Positions 53,939-62,447 of a stretch of 64,000 nt of DNA are shown here, one piece after another. Both the position numbers and the translations under genes were made by a program. Origin of the DNA: Lysinibacillus fusiformis (GTDB lineage: Bacteria; Bacillota; Bacilli; Bacillales_A; Planococcaceae); assembly GCF_002845985.1 (NCBI RefSeq), contig NZ_PDFK01000003.1, positions 310,001 to 374,000 of the forward strand, given 5' to 3'. Position 1 is the stretch's first letter. The number at the start of each line of letters is the position of its first letter. The notes below the pieces were generated by a model that saw only the letters and a list, made by a program, of their open reading frames with translations, ran no database searches and was not told the origin of the DNA.

Positions 53939-53953
53939 TTATCTGCACTCCTT

Positions 53954-53973
53954 ATATAACTTTTTGCTTATAT
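53954..53973 (-). promoter_or_regulatory. ArsR operator 1
   Basis: ATATAACTTTTTGCTTATAT reads as ATATAAG-N6-GTTATAT on the minus strand. It overlaps the untranslated leader 15 nt before the arsR start. Confidence 0.75.
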
Positions 53974-54018
53974 ATTGTTTTAAATAAAATCACCTCGTAA
54001 CAAGGTGAATCAATCAGT

Positions 54019-54038
54019 ATATAACTATATTCTTATAT
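54019..54038 (-). promoter_or_regulatory. ArsR operator 2
   Basis: ATATAACTATATTCTTATAT is the second copy, identical to operator 1 at 17 of 20 positions and near the expected promoter of the operon. Confidence 0.75.
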
Positions 54039-54100
54039 TATGATTTAATGTTTTGAATTGCAACAGATATTTACCCATTTTGAAAAAATTTTTTCTTTGT

Positions 54101-54135
54101 AAAAAGTGTACGTTCAGTTACCTAAACGTACGCTT
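54101..54135 (-). terminator. Intrinsic terminator of the marR gene
   Basis: AAAGCGTACGTT and AACGTACACTTT form a stem on the minus strand followed by TTTTT. Confidence 0.75.
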
Positions 54136-54194
54136 TAAAAGAAAGTGATAAAAATTATTTTATCTCCATTAATTTTTCTTTCTTTAGTAACGAG

Positions 54195-54641
54195 TTATGG
54201 AGAAGGTGTACAACAAAAACTAGATTTAGCCATAGCTTTATTTAAGAGTTCAATTGAACGTAAAACAGTTTCTTTTTCGAAGTCATTCAAATGCGAAAAA
54301 ACTTCATTTAAATAATTGTTTATCATTTCATTAATTGTAGTAGCGAGAAATGTCCCCTCCACTGTTAATGACAAAATGTACACTCTTTTATCTGATGCTA
54401 GAGGAGTTTTTTTGACAAGATTCATCTTAGTAAGAGATTGAATCTGTCTACTAAATGTAGTAATATCCATTCCTATTGCCTCTGCTACTTGTTGCATGGA
54501 TGGGTTATTTTGTTTGTCTATCTCATATAGGATATGGCTCTGTATTGGTGTGATATCAATCGAGCCTACGGTACAACATGTTTTATTTAGTAAAGCAAAC
54601 TTTTGAGTTAAAGCTTGAAAAAGTTCACGTTTATTATCCAT
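54195..54641 (-). CDS. MarR-family regulator with vicinal Cys pairs
   Basis: This 148-residue winged-helix protein of the MarR family has DNA-binding helices in PSMQQVAEAIGMDITTFSRQ and a wing at LASDKRVYILSLT. Two Cys-Cys pairs are unusual: CCTVG at residues 22-23 and CCTP at 143-144. They may sense arsenite or an organoarsenical. Three TTGCA-N3-TGCAA palindromes lie ahead of this gene and of the flavoprotein gene upstream, giving a likely regulon. It is distinct from the ArsR sensor. Confidence 0.8.
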   Translation of the reverse strand: MDNKRELFQALTQKFALLNKTCCTVGSIDITPIQSHILYEIDKQNNPSMQQVAEAIGMDITTFSRQIQSLTKMNLVKKTPLASDKRVYILSLTVEGTFLATTINEMINNYLNEVFSHLNDFEKETVLRSIELLNKAMAKSSFCCTPSP

Positions 54642-54677
54642 TTAATCATCTCCTATAAAGACATATATATTATTTAT

Positions 54678-54690
54678 TTGCAAAATGCAA
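54678..54690 (-). promoter_or_regulatory. MarR operator 1
   Basis: TTGCAAAATGCAA is a perfect palindrome with a three-base spacer, located 37 nt upstream of the marR start codon. Confidence 0.65.
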
Positions 54691-54731
54691 CTAAAATATA
54701 ATTAACTTTTTTTGAAGATGTTTTCCCTACT

Positions 54732-55796
54732 TCAAAAATTTCTACTTTTCAAGTGATGAAGTAAATCTTTCACAACATACTCGGCATCTTCTCCCACCCC
54801 TCTTAAAGTTGCAGATGCAAATGATCGTTGTCCTTCTAATCCCACATAATACAACCCAGGGATAATGCTAATACCTGCCTTTTGTAAAGGCATTCCTTCT
54901 CCATCTAATGCACCGAGTAATTTCATATAGGGTAAATGTGGTCTGAATCCTGTGGCATAGATAATGGTATCTACAGGTTCCCTTTCTCCATCCGGCCATA
55001 TAACTCCATCTTCATAGAAAGAAGTAAACATTAAACGTTGTTCTGGATTCCCCTTACTAATTCGATCTTTATATCTTCCTGTGTCATTCACGGCATTTGT
55101 TCTGGGTGCAGTTTTACCAAAACGCCAGAAAGGAAAGGTATCAAAGCCAATTATTTTTAACCAGTAATGTATATCCAATCCAAGTAAACGTTGTTTTACA
55201 AATTTTATTGGTTGTCGTACTGAAAGAGTAGTTTTGCTAACCTCAGATAATTCAATAGCAATCTGCACAGCCGAATTTCCTCCTCCAACTACGATTACCC
55301 TTTGGTTGTGAAATGCCTTTGTATTTCGATACTCTGAAGAGTGAAGTGTTTTTCCTTGAAAAACTTCTCCACCTTGTATTTTAGGAATATAAGGATTATT
55401 AAATGAGCCTGTAGCGTTTATGATTGTTCTAGCTTGAAATATTTCGCCTGTGTCAGTTCGAACAATAAAACCTATTTTATTGTTCTCAATCAAATCTACT
55501 CTCTGATTAATTAAAACAGGTAATTGGAACTTTTTTTTATACTCCTGCAAGTATCGAATAACTTCATCCCTTTTCGGATAGTGATTTTGACTACCAGGAA
55601 ACTTCATACCAGGTAAAGAGGAAACACTTGCTGGAGAAAACAATTTAAGACTGTCATAATAACTTGGCCAAGATCCCCCAATTTGATTACTTGCCTCCAA
55701 TATTAAAAATCGTAGACCTTTCTTCTGTAAATGAAAACCTGATGCTAGCCCTGCCTGCCCTCCCCCAATTACGATTGTATCTAGTATATCTTTCAT
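54732..55796 (-). CDS. ArsO-like flavin monooxygenase
   Basis: This 354-residue flavoprotein resembles ArsO and related single-component monooxygenases. The FAD motif is DTIVIGGGQAGLASGFHL at residue 7, followed by SYYDSLKLFSPASVSSLPG, and the NADPH motif is VIVVGGGNSAVQIAIELS near residue 165. It ends with YATGFRPHLPY and GAEDA-like GVGEDAEYV. Genes of this type occur in ars clusters of bacteria, where oxidation of an arsenical is proposed. It is transcribed toward marR, with two copies of the MarR operator ahead. Confidence 0.8.
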   Translation of the reverse strand: MKDILDTIVIGGGQAGLASGFHLQKKGLRFLILEASNQIGGSWPSYYDSLKLFSPASVSSLPGMKFPGSQNHYPKRDEVIRYLQEYKKKFQLPVLINQRVDLIENNKIGFIVRTDTGEIFQARTIINATGSFNNPYIPKIQGGEVFQGKTLHSSEYRNTKAFHNQRVIVVGGGNSAVQIAIELSEVSKTTLSVRQPIKFVKQRLLGLDIHYWLKIIGFDTFPFWRFGKTAPRTNAVNDTGRYKDRISKGNPEQRLMFTSFYEDGVIWPDGEREPVDTIIYATGFRPHLPYMKLLGALDGEGMPLQKAGISIIPGLYYVGLEGQRSFASATLRGVGEDAEYVVKDLLHHLKSRNF

Positions 55797-55817
55797 TCTT
55801 ATTCCTCCCTTATTTAT

Positions 55818-55830
55818 TTGTATTTTGCAA
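55818..55830 (-). promoter_or_regulatory. MarR operator 2 (imperfect)
   Basis: TTGTATTTTGCAA, with one half-site change from the palindrome TTGCA-N3-TGCAA, lies 22 nt upstream of the ArsO-like start. Confidence 0.55.
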
Positions 55831-55839
55831 GTATTATTG

Positions 55840-55870
55840 TAAAATAAACATGTTCAAGATGTTTATTTTG
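55840..55870 (-). promoter_or_regulatory. AATAAACAT palindrome ahead of the ArsO-like gene
   Basis: AATAAACAT and ATGTTTATT flank a seven-base spacer, a perfect inverted repeat that could be an operator of another regulator or a leader hairpin. Confidence 0.4.
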
Positions 55871-55925
55871 TCTTAACATATCCCTTTAATTAAAATACTA
55901 TGTAGAATATTTATAACGTAATTAC

Positions 55926-55938
55926 TTGCAAATTGCAA
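55926..55938 (-). promoter_or_regulatory. MarR operator 3
   Basis: TTGCAAATTGCAA is a perfect copy of the TTGCA-N3-TGCAA palindrome, 130 nt upstream of the ArsO-like start codon. Confidence 0.6.
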
Positions 55939-55942
55939 TTAA

Positions 55943-55978
55943 AATAATAAAATAAACCACTCTACTGAGTGGTTTATT
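55943..55978 (-). terminator. Intrinsic terminator of the XRE gene
   Basis: AATAAACCACTC (55951-55962) pairs perfectly with GAGTGGTTTATT (55967-55978) and a T-rich tail follows on the minus strand. Confidence 0.88.
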
Positions 55979-56006
55979 GAATTCTCAAATATAATCAATT
56001 TCCTGA

Positions 56007-56366
56007 TTATTTATCTTTCTTTTCATACGTATTAAATACTTCATTCGCAATATTTATAATTAACCGAACTTCAGCTTCATTTCTATCTTCTACCATGTTT
56101 TGTAAGATCATAATTAATTCTTTTTTTTCAAAGTACTTATTATTAAAATTTAGTGTATCAAAATTAACGATACTACCTGGTGTTTCTTCCAGGCCTTCAA
56201 TAATCTTTTCTAAGGATTGTATGGTAATATTCCTATCGCCTCGTTCAACCCCAGCCACATACGAAGTTTGGAGACCACATTTCTCAGCCAATTCTTCTTG
56301 AGTAAGTTTCTTCAACTTTCGGATTTCTTTGATGTTGCTACCAATTAATTTAACTAAACTTTCCAC
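56007..56366 (-). CDS. XRE-family transcriptional regulator
   Basis: This 119-residue protein has an N-terminal helix-turn-helix (LKKLTQEELAEKCGLQTSYVAGVERGDRNI in part) followed by a short helical C-terminal region with no sensor domain. Size and position are like the controller proteins of restriction and defence loci. It is divergent from the DGQHR gene, with a 25-bp palindrome in the 132-nt gap that it likely binds. No Shine-Dalgarno is strong (AGGTGATTTTGTGG). Confidence 0.88.
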   Translation of the reverse strand: MESLVKLIGSNIKEIRKLKKLTQEELAEKCGLQTSYVAGVERGDRNITIQSLEKIIEGLEETPGSIVNFDTLNFNNKYFEKKELIMILQNMVEDRNEAEVRLIINIANEVFNTYEKKDK

Positions 56367-56372
56367 AAAATC

Positions 56373-56397
56373 ACCTCACATTTAGACTATGTGAGGT
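56373..56397. promoter_or_regulatory. XRE operator candidate
   Basis: ACCTCACAT and ATGTGAGGT are perfectly complementary around a seven-base spacer, six bases ahead of the XRE start and within the divergent intergenic region. Confidence 0.7.
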
Positions 56398-56498
56398 TTG
56401 TACTATCTTACAGCTACATATAGTATAAATTTGATTGAAATATGAACTTATAAGTACTATAATGTTTTAGTATTAAATTTACTTAAGGAGTTTTTAAT

Positions 56499-57494
56499 AT
56501 GAGTAATAATTTACCTTCAAATATAGCAATAGAGAATGTATTACAATCTAAGATGCGCGGTCGTGTTACTTACCAGGGGTTTGTCTCATCTCAAATTGCA
56601 GTCAACTTTTCATACTCCAAACTTTATAACGACTCTTCTGGAAAAGGCTATCAACGTCCTATAGATAAAAAACGATGTAAAGATTTTGCAAATTATCTTT
56701 CTCAAGGTGAAGATGCTCTTTACACACCTATTTTATTAAATGCTTCAGGAAATTGGGAGTTTCATGCATATGATGGTCATAGAAGGAATTTTGGGAGATT
56801 AATATGCACAAAAAAAGCTACATTGATGGATGGACAGCATAGATTAGGAGGGATTAGTGAATATATAAATGAAACAGATAGCACATTAAACGTTCCCTTT
56901 TTGGCTTTTCATTATTTAGATGAGGATGAAGAAATTAAATTATTTGATGTAATCAATTCAAAAGCTAAAGGTATTGGTACATCACTAAGTCGCTATTTAA
57001 ATAGAGATAATGATGACCTTAGCTGGGTAGCTACAAACTTAATTCTTAAGCCAGAAAGCCCTTTTTTTAGTAAAGGGACCCTAATTGGAAGAAGAACAAA
57101 AGATAAAAATATTACATTACAAAATCTGTACAACATCATTAGTTTACTAACTAAAAAATCTGCTTTAGCCAGCCTCTCTAAAGAAAGAAAATTAAATATA
57201 GCTTTATTTTACTTCAATTTAATAAAAGATTTGTTTCCAGAACAGTGGGACGATAATCAGTTGTATAGAATGACGCATATTACATGTTTAAATGCATTAG
57301 CCATTGTAGGAAATAAAATAATTAACGAAAATTATTCATTAAAATCCCATCAACCTGATTCCGTTAATTTAAAAAAGATGTTAGGAAACCTAAAAGAAAT
57401 TGATTGGTTATCTACAGGAAATTTAAAGTATCTAAAAGGTGCAGCAGGTTCTAAAATGTTAGCAGATGATATTTTAAATTGTTTAAAAAGCTAG
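56499..57494 (+). CDS. DGQHR-domain (DndB-like) protein
   Basis: This 331-residue protein is identified by the DGQHR motif in LMDGQHRLGGISEY at about residue 110, with FLAFHYLDEDEEIKLFDVINSKAKG after it, the pattern of DndB and DGQHR family proteins. In the Dnd phosphorothioation system DndB regulates modification; in other loci the role is not known. The remaining 180 residues are helical. ACTTAAGGAG lies upstream. It points away from the XRE regulator and toward the 3' end of the Qat operon, so it may be an associated defence gene or an independent module. Confidence 0.78.
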   Translation: MSNNLPSNIAIENVLQSKMRGRVTYQGFVSSQIAVNFSYSKLYNDSSGKGYQRPIDKKRCKDFANYLSQGEDALYTPILLNASGNWEFHAYDGHRRNFGRLICTKKATLMDGQHRLGGISEYINETDSTLNVPFLAFHYLDEDEEIKLFDVINSKAKGIGTSLSRYLNRDNDDLSWVATNLILKPESPFFSKGTLIGRRTKDKNITLQNLYNIISLLTKKSALASLSKERKLNIALFYFNLIKDLFPEQWDDNQLYRMTHITCLNALAIVGNKIINENYSLKSHQPDSVNLKKMLGNLKEIDWLSTGNLKYLKGAAGSKMLADDILNCLKS

Positions 57495-57499
57495 ATATT

Positions 57500-57543
57500 A
57501 AAATGAAAATAGCCTTTATTTTTTGGAGGCTATTTTCATTTTA
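57500..57543 (+). terminator. Intrinsic terminator of the DGQHR gene
   Basis: A 16-bp perfect stem AAAATGAAAATAGCCT / AGGCTATTTTCATTTT ends in T residues. A further 210 nt up to 57753 hold nothing recognised. Confidence 0.88.
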
Positions 57544-57753
57544 ATCATATATAGTTTTGAATTTTTCACTTTTAGCCTAGTCTATACGTAAGCCAAAACA
57601 TAGAGAATTACGTTCCTTTAAATTCAGATTAGTTAAATTTCTATATAAAGTAATTTTTGCAAGAAAAAGTCATAAACATATCACTTTGTCGAAAATATAC
57701 TACTCATCTACCATTGATTTTCACTTTTTATCTTTTGCTTTTTATATCAATAC

Positions 57754-58497
57754 TTACTTATTACTTTCAAGTATAGTTTTAAAATTGTTTCTTAAAATTT
57801 TATACAAATCTTCGATTTTACATTGTTTTAATGTTGAAATAGACACAATCAAATCGTCAAAAAGCTTTATATCATACTTATTTTTAAATGTTTTAGTGAA
57901 TGGACCGTCACTTTCAAGAAGAATGCGATTTAACGGAATAACCTCTATTATTTTCCTACCGTTTATACTCTTTATCATTTCATTGTTTATTGAAAAATAG
58001 TAGCCATTATTAATGGCTCTTCTTGTATCAGACTGATTGCCATTAAACCAATGCAGAATAATTATCCCGTTAAATTCAGGTCCTATAATATCTATTACTT
58101 CTTTTGCAGCTTTTCTTGAATGAATACTTAATATTTTATTGCCAAATGAATGGCACTCTTTAATACACCTCTTGAAAAACTCTAATTGCAGATTTTGATA
58201 TGATGAGTACTCTTTACTGAAATCTAATCCTATTTCGCCAATATATCGTACTTTTTTAAGTTTTTTAAAAAATTCAGTTATTTGCTCTGGAAATTCATGT
58301 ATTAATTCTGGATGTAAACCAAGGGCAAATCGAATATATTTAGTATTAGGAATATTATTCTTAGCTTTTTCATATAATATTGGTAGGTTTGTTACTGCAA
58401 TTGTATATGATTTATGTTCATTAATATATTTAATAATGTTATCTGAGTCTTTGTATAAATCTAAATGTACATGTGTGTCAAAGTGAAATTTGTTCAT
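57754..58497 (-). CDS. qatD: QatD, TatD-like metal-dependent hydrolase
   Basis: This 247-residue protein belongs to the TatD family of metal-dependent DNases. Metal-binding residues are visible in DTHVHLD, YIGEIGLDF, SIHSRKA, LHWFNG and LESDGPFT. It is the last gene of a four-gene operon with the order and family identities of the QatABCD anti-phage system described by Gao and others (2020). It overlaps qatC by 20 nt and has its own GGAGAG. Its probable role is nucleic-acid cleavage in the defence response. Confidence 0.9.
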   Translation of the reverse strand: MNKFHFDTHVHLDLYKDSDNIIKYINEHKSYTIAVTNLPILYEKAKNNIPNTKYIRFALGLHPELIHEFPEQITEFFKKLKKVRYIGEIGLDFSKEYSSYQNLQLEFFKRCIKECHSFGNKILSIHSRKAAKEVIDIIGPEFNGIIILHWFNGNQSDTRRAINNGYYFSINNEMIKSINGRKIIEVIPLNRILLESDGPFTKTFKNKYDIKLFDDLIVSISTLKQCKIEDLYKILRNNFKTILESNK

Positions 58498-59788
58498 GTA
58501 TACTCTCCAATAATTCTTTTAGTTCATCCATTCCACGGTCATAAACTTTAACAAAATTAGAAATGTTTTTTGATATTGGTCCTGAATTTTGAATGTTCAT
58601 AAATGAGTACTTTTTGTTATATTTATGTAATCCTATATTATAAGACATTAAATTCATTTTAGCTGTTTGACCACTTTCAAAATATAGATCTCTATACGTA
58701 CTAGTATCTGATATATTTGCTTTTTTTATTGAGGCTCTTCTAATAATACATGGTAAACATGTTCCGCAATGTGAAGTTGTTGATTCTCCATACAATCTAC
58801 CTAAGTCTGGATGAGAACACGACATTGTGTTTGCTAGATTTTCTTTCAAGAAATCAATATTTTGGCAATTTAAAATCATTTCACCCTTTGTTTGAAATTG
58901 ATAAGGATTTTCTAAATAAATATCTATATTTAAATTGGAAAGCAGATTTTGTAAAAGTTCCATGTAATATGGATGTGTTGTTCTAGTGCTACTGCTTCCC
59001 AATCTAGAATTAGTTAGAGGAATGTTTAAAGATATATACCCATTTTCAGGAATTAACAATGTCATTCTTTTTTGAATAGCAGTTCCTAAAAGAATAGCAT
59101 GTGCGAAGAACATCAAAGATCTTGTCCTAGTAGTGTCTTCTACTCCATTTTTTGCACTAGCATAAAAGCTATAAAAAGTATGTGAGTCTAAATTATAAGT
59201 CTCATTAAGCGAGGTAAATAAAGCATTTTGATACTCTCGGACTCCCTTACCTCCACCATAATGACTAACAAATAATATTTTATCATTAGGATAATTTTCA
59301 ATTGCGTCTATAACACCTATAAATGAATCTAGTCCTCCTGAAAACATACATAATTTTTCGTAATCATATTTTTCTTCTGCTTTCAATATCTCTTCTTTGA
59401 GTTGTCTTTCTTTTTTTGTGAGTCCTCTTTCTCGGAATACCAATTCCCAATTATCCCCACTTAAAAAATTTAAGATAGACTCTATTAAAGCTTTATTTTG
59501 CTCCCACTTTTGGATTGATAACACAGGAATATGAAGTTTTATATTTCTTTTCCAGGCATTTTCACCATAATCTCTAAGTAAAACTCTATCTGCACCAAAC
59601 ACTGACAGTGATATGTAAAATAAATCTAAACCTTCATCACTGAAAAAGTTGGGTAGTGATTTTAAATTTTTATCCCAAAATGTATATGTAAATATAGAAT
59701 TATCACTTAAGTTGTAATCTATATAATCATTTTCAATTTTGTACGTATCTTCACTATCTATTCTAATTAAAAGCTCATTTTGAATCAT
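58478..59788 (-). CDS. qatC: QatC, QueC-like ATP-pyrophosphatase protein
   Basis: This 436-residue protein has an N-terminal extension of about 140 residues followed by a PP-loop ATPase domain of the QueC (7-cyano-7-deazaguanine synthase) type. The PP-loop is SGGLDS at residues 150-155 and the zinc-binding cysteines are in SHCGTCLPCIIRR. In queuosine synthesis QueC makes a nitrile; in Qat defence it is thought to modify a protein partner or nucleotide, though the exact substrate is unresolved. Its start overlaps the qatB stop by four bases. The long N-terminal part and company of QatA, B and D rule out a housekeeping queC. Confidence 0.93.
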   Translation of the reverse strand: MIQNELLIRIDSEDTYKIENDYIDYNLSDNSIFTYTFWDKNLKSLPNFFSDEGLDLFYISLSVFGADRVLLRDYGENAWKRNIKLHIPVLSIQKWEQNKALIESILNFLSGDNWELVFRERGLTKKERQLKEEILKAEEKYDYEKLCMFSGGLDSFIGVIDAIENYPNDKILFVSHYGGGKGVREYQNALFTSLNETYNLDSHTFYSFYASAKNGVEDTTRTRSLMFFAHAILLGTAIQKRMTLLIPENGYISLNIPLTNSRLGSSSTRTTHPYYMELLQNLLSNLNIDIYLENPYQFQTKGEMILNCQNIDFLKENLANTMSCSHPDLGRLYGESTTSHCGTCLPCIIRRASIKKANISDTSTYRDLYFESGQTAKMNLMSYNIGLHKYNKKYSFMNIQNSGPISKNISNFVKVYDRGMDELKELLESIHEQISL

Positions 59789-60570
59789 AGATAATCCTCC
59801 AATACTTCATAACATTCTTTGTAAATGTCTTCAAAGACATCTTCTATGCTACTTTGATTATAATCTATATTTTTAAAGTCAATTTCTCGTAATTTAACAC
59901 CAGTATGCTGGATGATATATTCCTTTACTTCTGATTCTTTTTCAATAGCAAGATCAGTATCAGAAGCATATTGTTCGAAACGACTTTCCAAATCATTTAA
60001 TAATCGTTCAAATATAAAGCTAGAAATAAAAGTGGCCATAACTGTATCAAAGAATTCTTGATTTAAAGATTCTAAAGATTTAATATCCATATCATTTTGT
60101 TCTACAAATTCATAGAGTTGAGAGAGAGCATCAATTGAAGCTTTTCTTGCTATTGCATCTTCTTTCAAATTTGATTCTGGAACTAAGACATTAACTAGAG
60201 TTGAAAATAGCTCCTCAACTCCTTTTCCTTTAAAATTGACACTTAAACGTTGAAGTGTATTCTCTAAACCTTCAGAAGATATCGAAGATAGGAATCTTCC
60301 TAGATTTACGGCTGATTTAATACCACTTCTAGCTGTACTAGCAGCGTTGCTTGCACCGCCTAGTGCTTTAGTATAACTTCGTAAAACCCTTCCTCTGTTA
60401 CTATGGCTTTCATTAATATACTGTGACATAGAATTTTTGGCAGTTTTCCACGGAGCTAATGGTTCTTTTCCTTGCTGTTCTTCATCCCCATCTCGCTCAT
60501 TAGGATTAAAACCTTCTGGTAGTAGAGGATTATTATCTATTGGTCCTTTATATATACTAGAAGTTCCCAT
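59785..60570 (-). CDS. qatB: QatB
   Basis: This 261-residue protein has no enzyme motif. The N-terminus MGTSSIYKGP, with small polar residues and PLLPEGFNPNERDGDE, matches the QatB pattern of an MGTS start. The middle is Ser/Ala/Gly rich (ALGGASNAASTARSG) and the C-terminal half helical and acidic. It follows qatA by one base with AAAGGAGAG. It is thought to be an adaptor of the Qat complex and a likely target of QatC. Identification rests on gene order and the N-terminus. Confidence 0.85.
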   Translation of the reverse strand: MGTSSIYKGPIDNNPLLPEGFNPNERDGDEEQQGKEPLAPWKTAKNSMSQYINESHSNRGRVLRSYTKALGGASNAASTARSGIKSAVNLGRFLSSISSEGLENTLQRLSVNFKGKGVEELFSTLVNVLVPESNLKEDAIARKASIDALSQLYEFVEQNDMDIKSLESLNQEFFDTVMATFISSFIFERLLNDLESRFEQYASDTDLAIEKESEVKEYIIQHTGVKLREIDFKNIDYNQSSIEDVFEDIYKECYEVLEDYL

Positions 60571-60571
60571 G

Positions 60572-62413
60572 TTACTTCTCTCCTTTTGTGAGTGATTTTT
60601 CTAAAGCTGTAACAATTTTAGGATTTTCTTTTTTCCAGTTTACCAATGTTTCTTGGAATAAAGTAAGTTGTTTTGTATGTTTTATATAATCTGCGATTAA
60701 TGGTGCCGTGGGTAACTTTAGTTTTAAGCCTGGTAATGAATTGAGATCACTTAATACTTGAGAATATAATGATTCTTTGGTTTTTCCCCATTCTAAATAA
60801 GACTTTAATGTATCAATTTCTATATTTGATGTACCAATTAGTTTTGTAAATAACATTTGTAGTATTTCGACTGCTTCATAATCGCTAATATTTATAGCCT
60901 CTTTAATAGCAGTATTTCTTGCTCCCTGACTTCTACTTATAAGTTGTTCATATATTTTATTTGCATTGCGACTTAATTTTTTTAGTGAACTAAAACTTTT
61001 ATTATTTAAGCTATCTCTTGAGAAATAAAAATAAGGTGTTAAATCTACTTCACCTATTTTTGGATCGATACTACACCAATCTTTAACCCAATTATCGTCA
61101 TTCCAGATTTTCAAAACATTTTCTTCACTTAATTTATCATTTTCTAATTCACCTAATTGATTGTTTAACTCTTGTAGATTACCTTGGAATTCAGCGATTT
61201 GTTTAAAAAGCGTAGGCTTAAAATATTCTAGCATCATTAATTTAGCTAAGATTTTTCTATCTAATTTTATATTTTTATAAGAAGACATTTTTTCTCTCAT
61301 AACTAAAGAATTTAAAAACCTCTTACAATGCCTTGGATTACCATTTAGACCTTGTGCCAATACATCTGATAGTTGTTCAGCAACAACAATATCCTCTTTT
61401 ACTTTCTCTGCTATATCAGCATATTTTTCATTAATCAATTCAAATGAAATAGCAAATTTAAAGAAATTTTCTCTTTTTGCTTCATTAAATAAAGTAAGTA
61501 TTTTTTCAAATTCTACAGGGTTTAAACTTTTTTCAAAAAGTAAACAGGTAATATAGAATTTCATTTCTGTGGAGCTTAATCTAGGAATTCTTATTGGGTA
61601 TTGAATAATTTTTTCTAGGTATTCTTTTCCTATATTAATTTGCTGCCCTTCAATTTCATCAAATTTACGTTGTACAGCATAAGATATATGTCTTTCATCT
61701 GCACCAATAATGAATACCGAATTCCCAGTAAATAAAAATAGACGTATAGCTTCTAGTGTGTCTAAAATAGTATCCGGACTACAACGATCTAATTCGTCAA
61801 TAAAAATTACTAATCGTTGAATTTTACTTTCATCTAATAATTTTGCAAAATTTACTTGAAATTCTTTTATATCTTCACGTAATTCTTTAAATTCTAACTC
61901 ACTTTTAATAGCATCTAAAATTTTATCTTCTTCAAGATCCGCAAAACTATCTGTTGAAACAGCTCCCTTTACTTGGTCAATAACCTCCTTTGTTGATAGT
62001 TCTAATAATGTCCCTATACCTCCAGTTAATAATAAATCAGCCCCGTATCTAACGCCTTTTTTAGCAAGCTTCAATTTATCAACACTTTTATATAAAGCGC
62101 GTATTGTTTTTTTGGCTCCTGTAGATAACTTCTGGTTTGATTGTATGGCATCTAGGATACTTCCTACTAATGCTGTTTTCGCATCTTCATATCCTTCAAA
62201 TAACCATCCATTAAAATTGAGACATACAGTTCCCTCACGTTGTTCAGCCTTTTTCATACTCATGCGAATTAAGCTAGATTTTCCACTTCCCCAGTCCCCA
62301 TATACTCCAATACTTGAAGGAAGTAATGTATCATCCTCAATTAACTCATCTAGTAATCCAATTAAATAATCAAAATCCAAAAAATCTAATTCTGTTTCAC
62401 TATCTTTCCACAT
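60572..62413 (-). CDS. qatA: QatA, KAP-family P-loop ATPase
   Basis: This 613-residue protein is a KAP-type NTPase. The Walker A motif GDWGSGKSS is at residues 39-47 and Walker B is LVIFIDELDRCSPD near residue 210, with the KAP feature GNPRHCKRFLNSLV further on. No membrane helices stand out. The ATG at 62413 follows AAAGAGG; the GTG at 62422 lies within that site. It is the first gene of the Qat operon and begins 34 nt after the stop of the TniQ gene, so it might be read from transposon promoters. Confidence 0.9.
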   Translation of the reverse strand: MWKDSETELDFLDFDYLIGLLDELIEDDTLLPSSIGVYGDWGSGKSSLIRMSMKKAEQREGTVCLNFNGWLFEGYEDAKTALVGSILDAIQSNQKLSTGAKKTIRALYKSVDKLKLAKKGVRYGADLLLTGGIGTLLELSTKEVIDQVKGAVSTDSFADLEEDKILDAIKSELEFKELREDIKEFQVNFAKLLDESKIQRLVIFIDELDRCSPDTILDTLEAIRLFLFTGNSVFIIGADERHISYAVQRKFDEIEGQQINIGKEYLEKIIQYPIRIPRLSSTEMKFYITCLLFEKSLNPVEFEKILTLFNEAKRENFFKFAISFELINEKYADIAEKVKEDIVVAEQLSDVLAQGLNGNPRHCKRFLNSLVMREKMSSYKNIKLDRKILAKLMMLEYFKPTLFKQIAEFQGNLQELNNQLGELENDKLSEENVLKIWNDDNWVKDWCSIDPKIGEVDLTPYFYFSRDSLNNKSFSSLKKLSRNANKIYEQLISRSQGARNTAIKEAINISDYEAVEILQMLFTKLIGTSNIEIDTLKSYLEWGKTKESLYSQVLSDLNSLPGLKLKLPTAPLIADYIKHTKQLTLFQETLVNWKKENPKIVTALEKSLTKGEK

Positions 62414-62447
62414 TTTAGGCACCTCTTTTTATTAGCAAATTGTAAAT

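Noticed and set aside
57686..58000. + strand ORF of 104 codons antisense to qatD
   Set aside because: It overlaps the conserved TatD-like gene on the other strand, has no Shine-Dalgarno, and its hydrophobic composition is a typical antisense artefact of AT-rich coding sequence.
58478..59788. QueC-like gene as part of queuosine or preQ0 biosynthesis
   Set aside because: It has a long N-terminal extension, no queD, queE or queF next to it, and sits in the exact order of a Qat defence operon.
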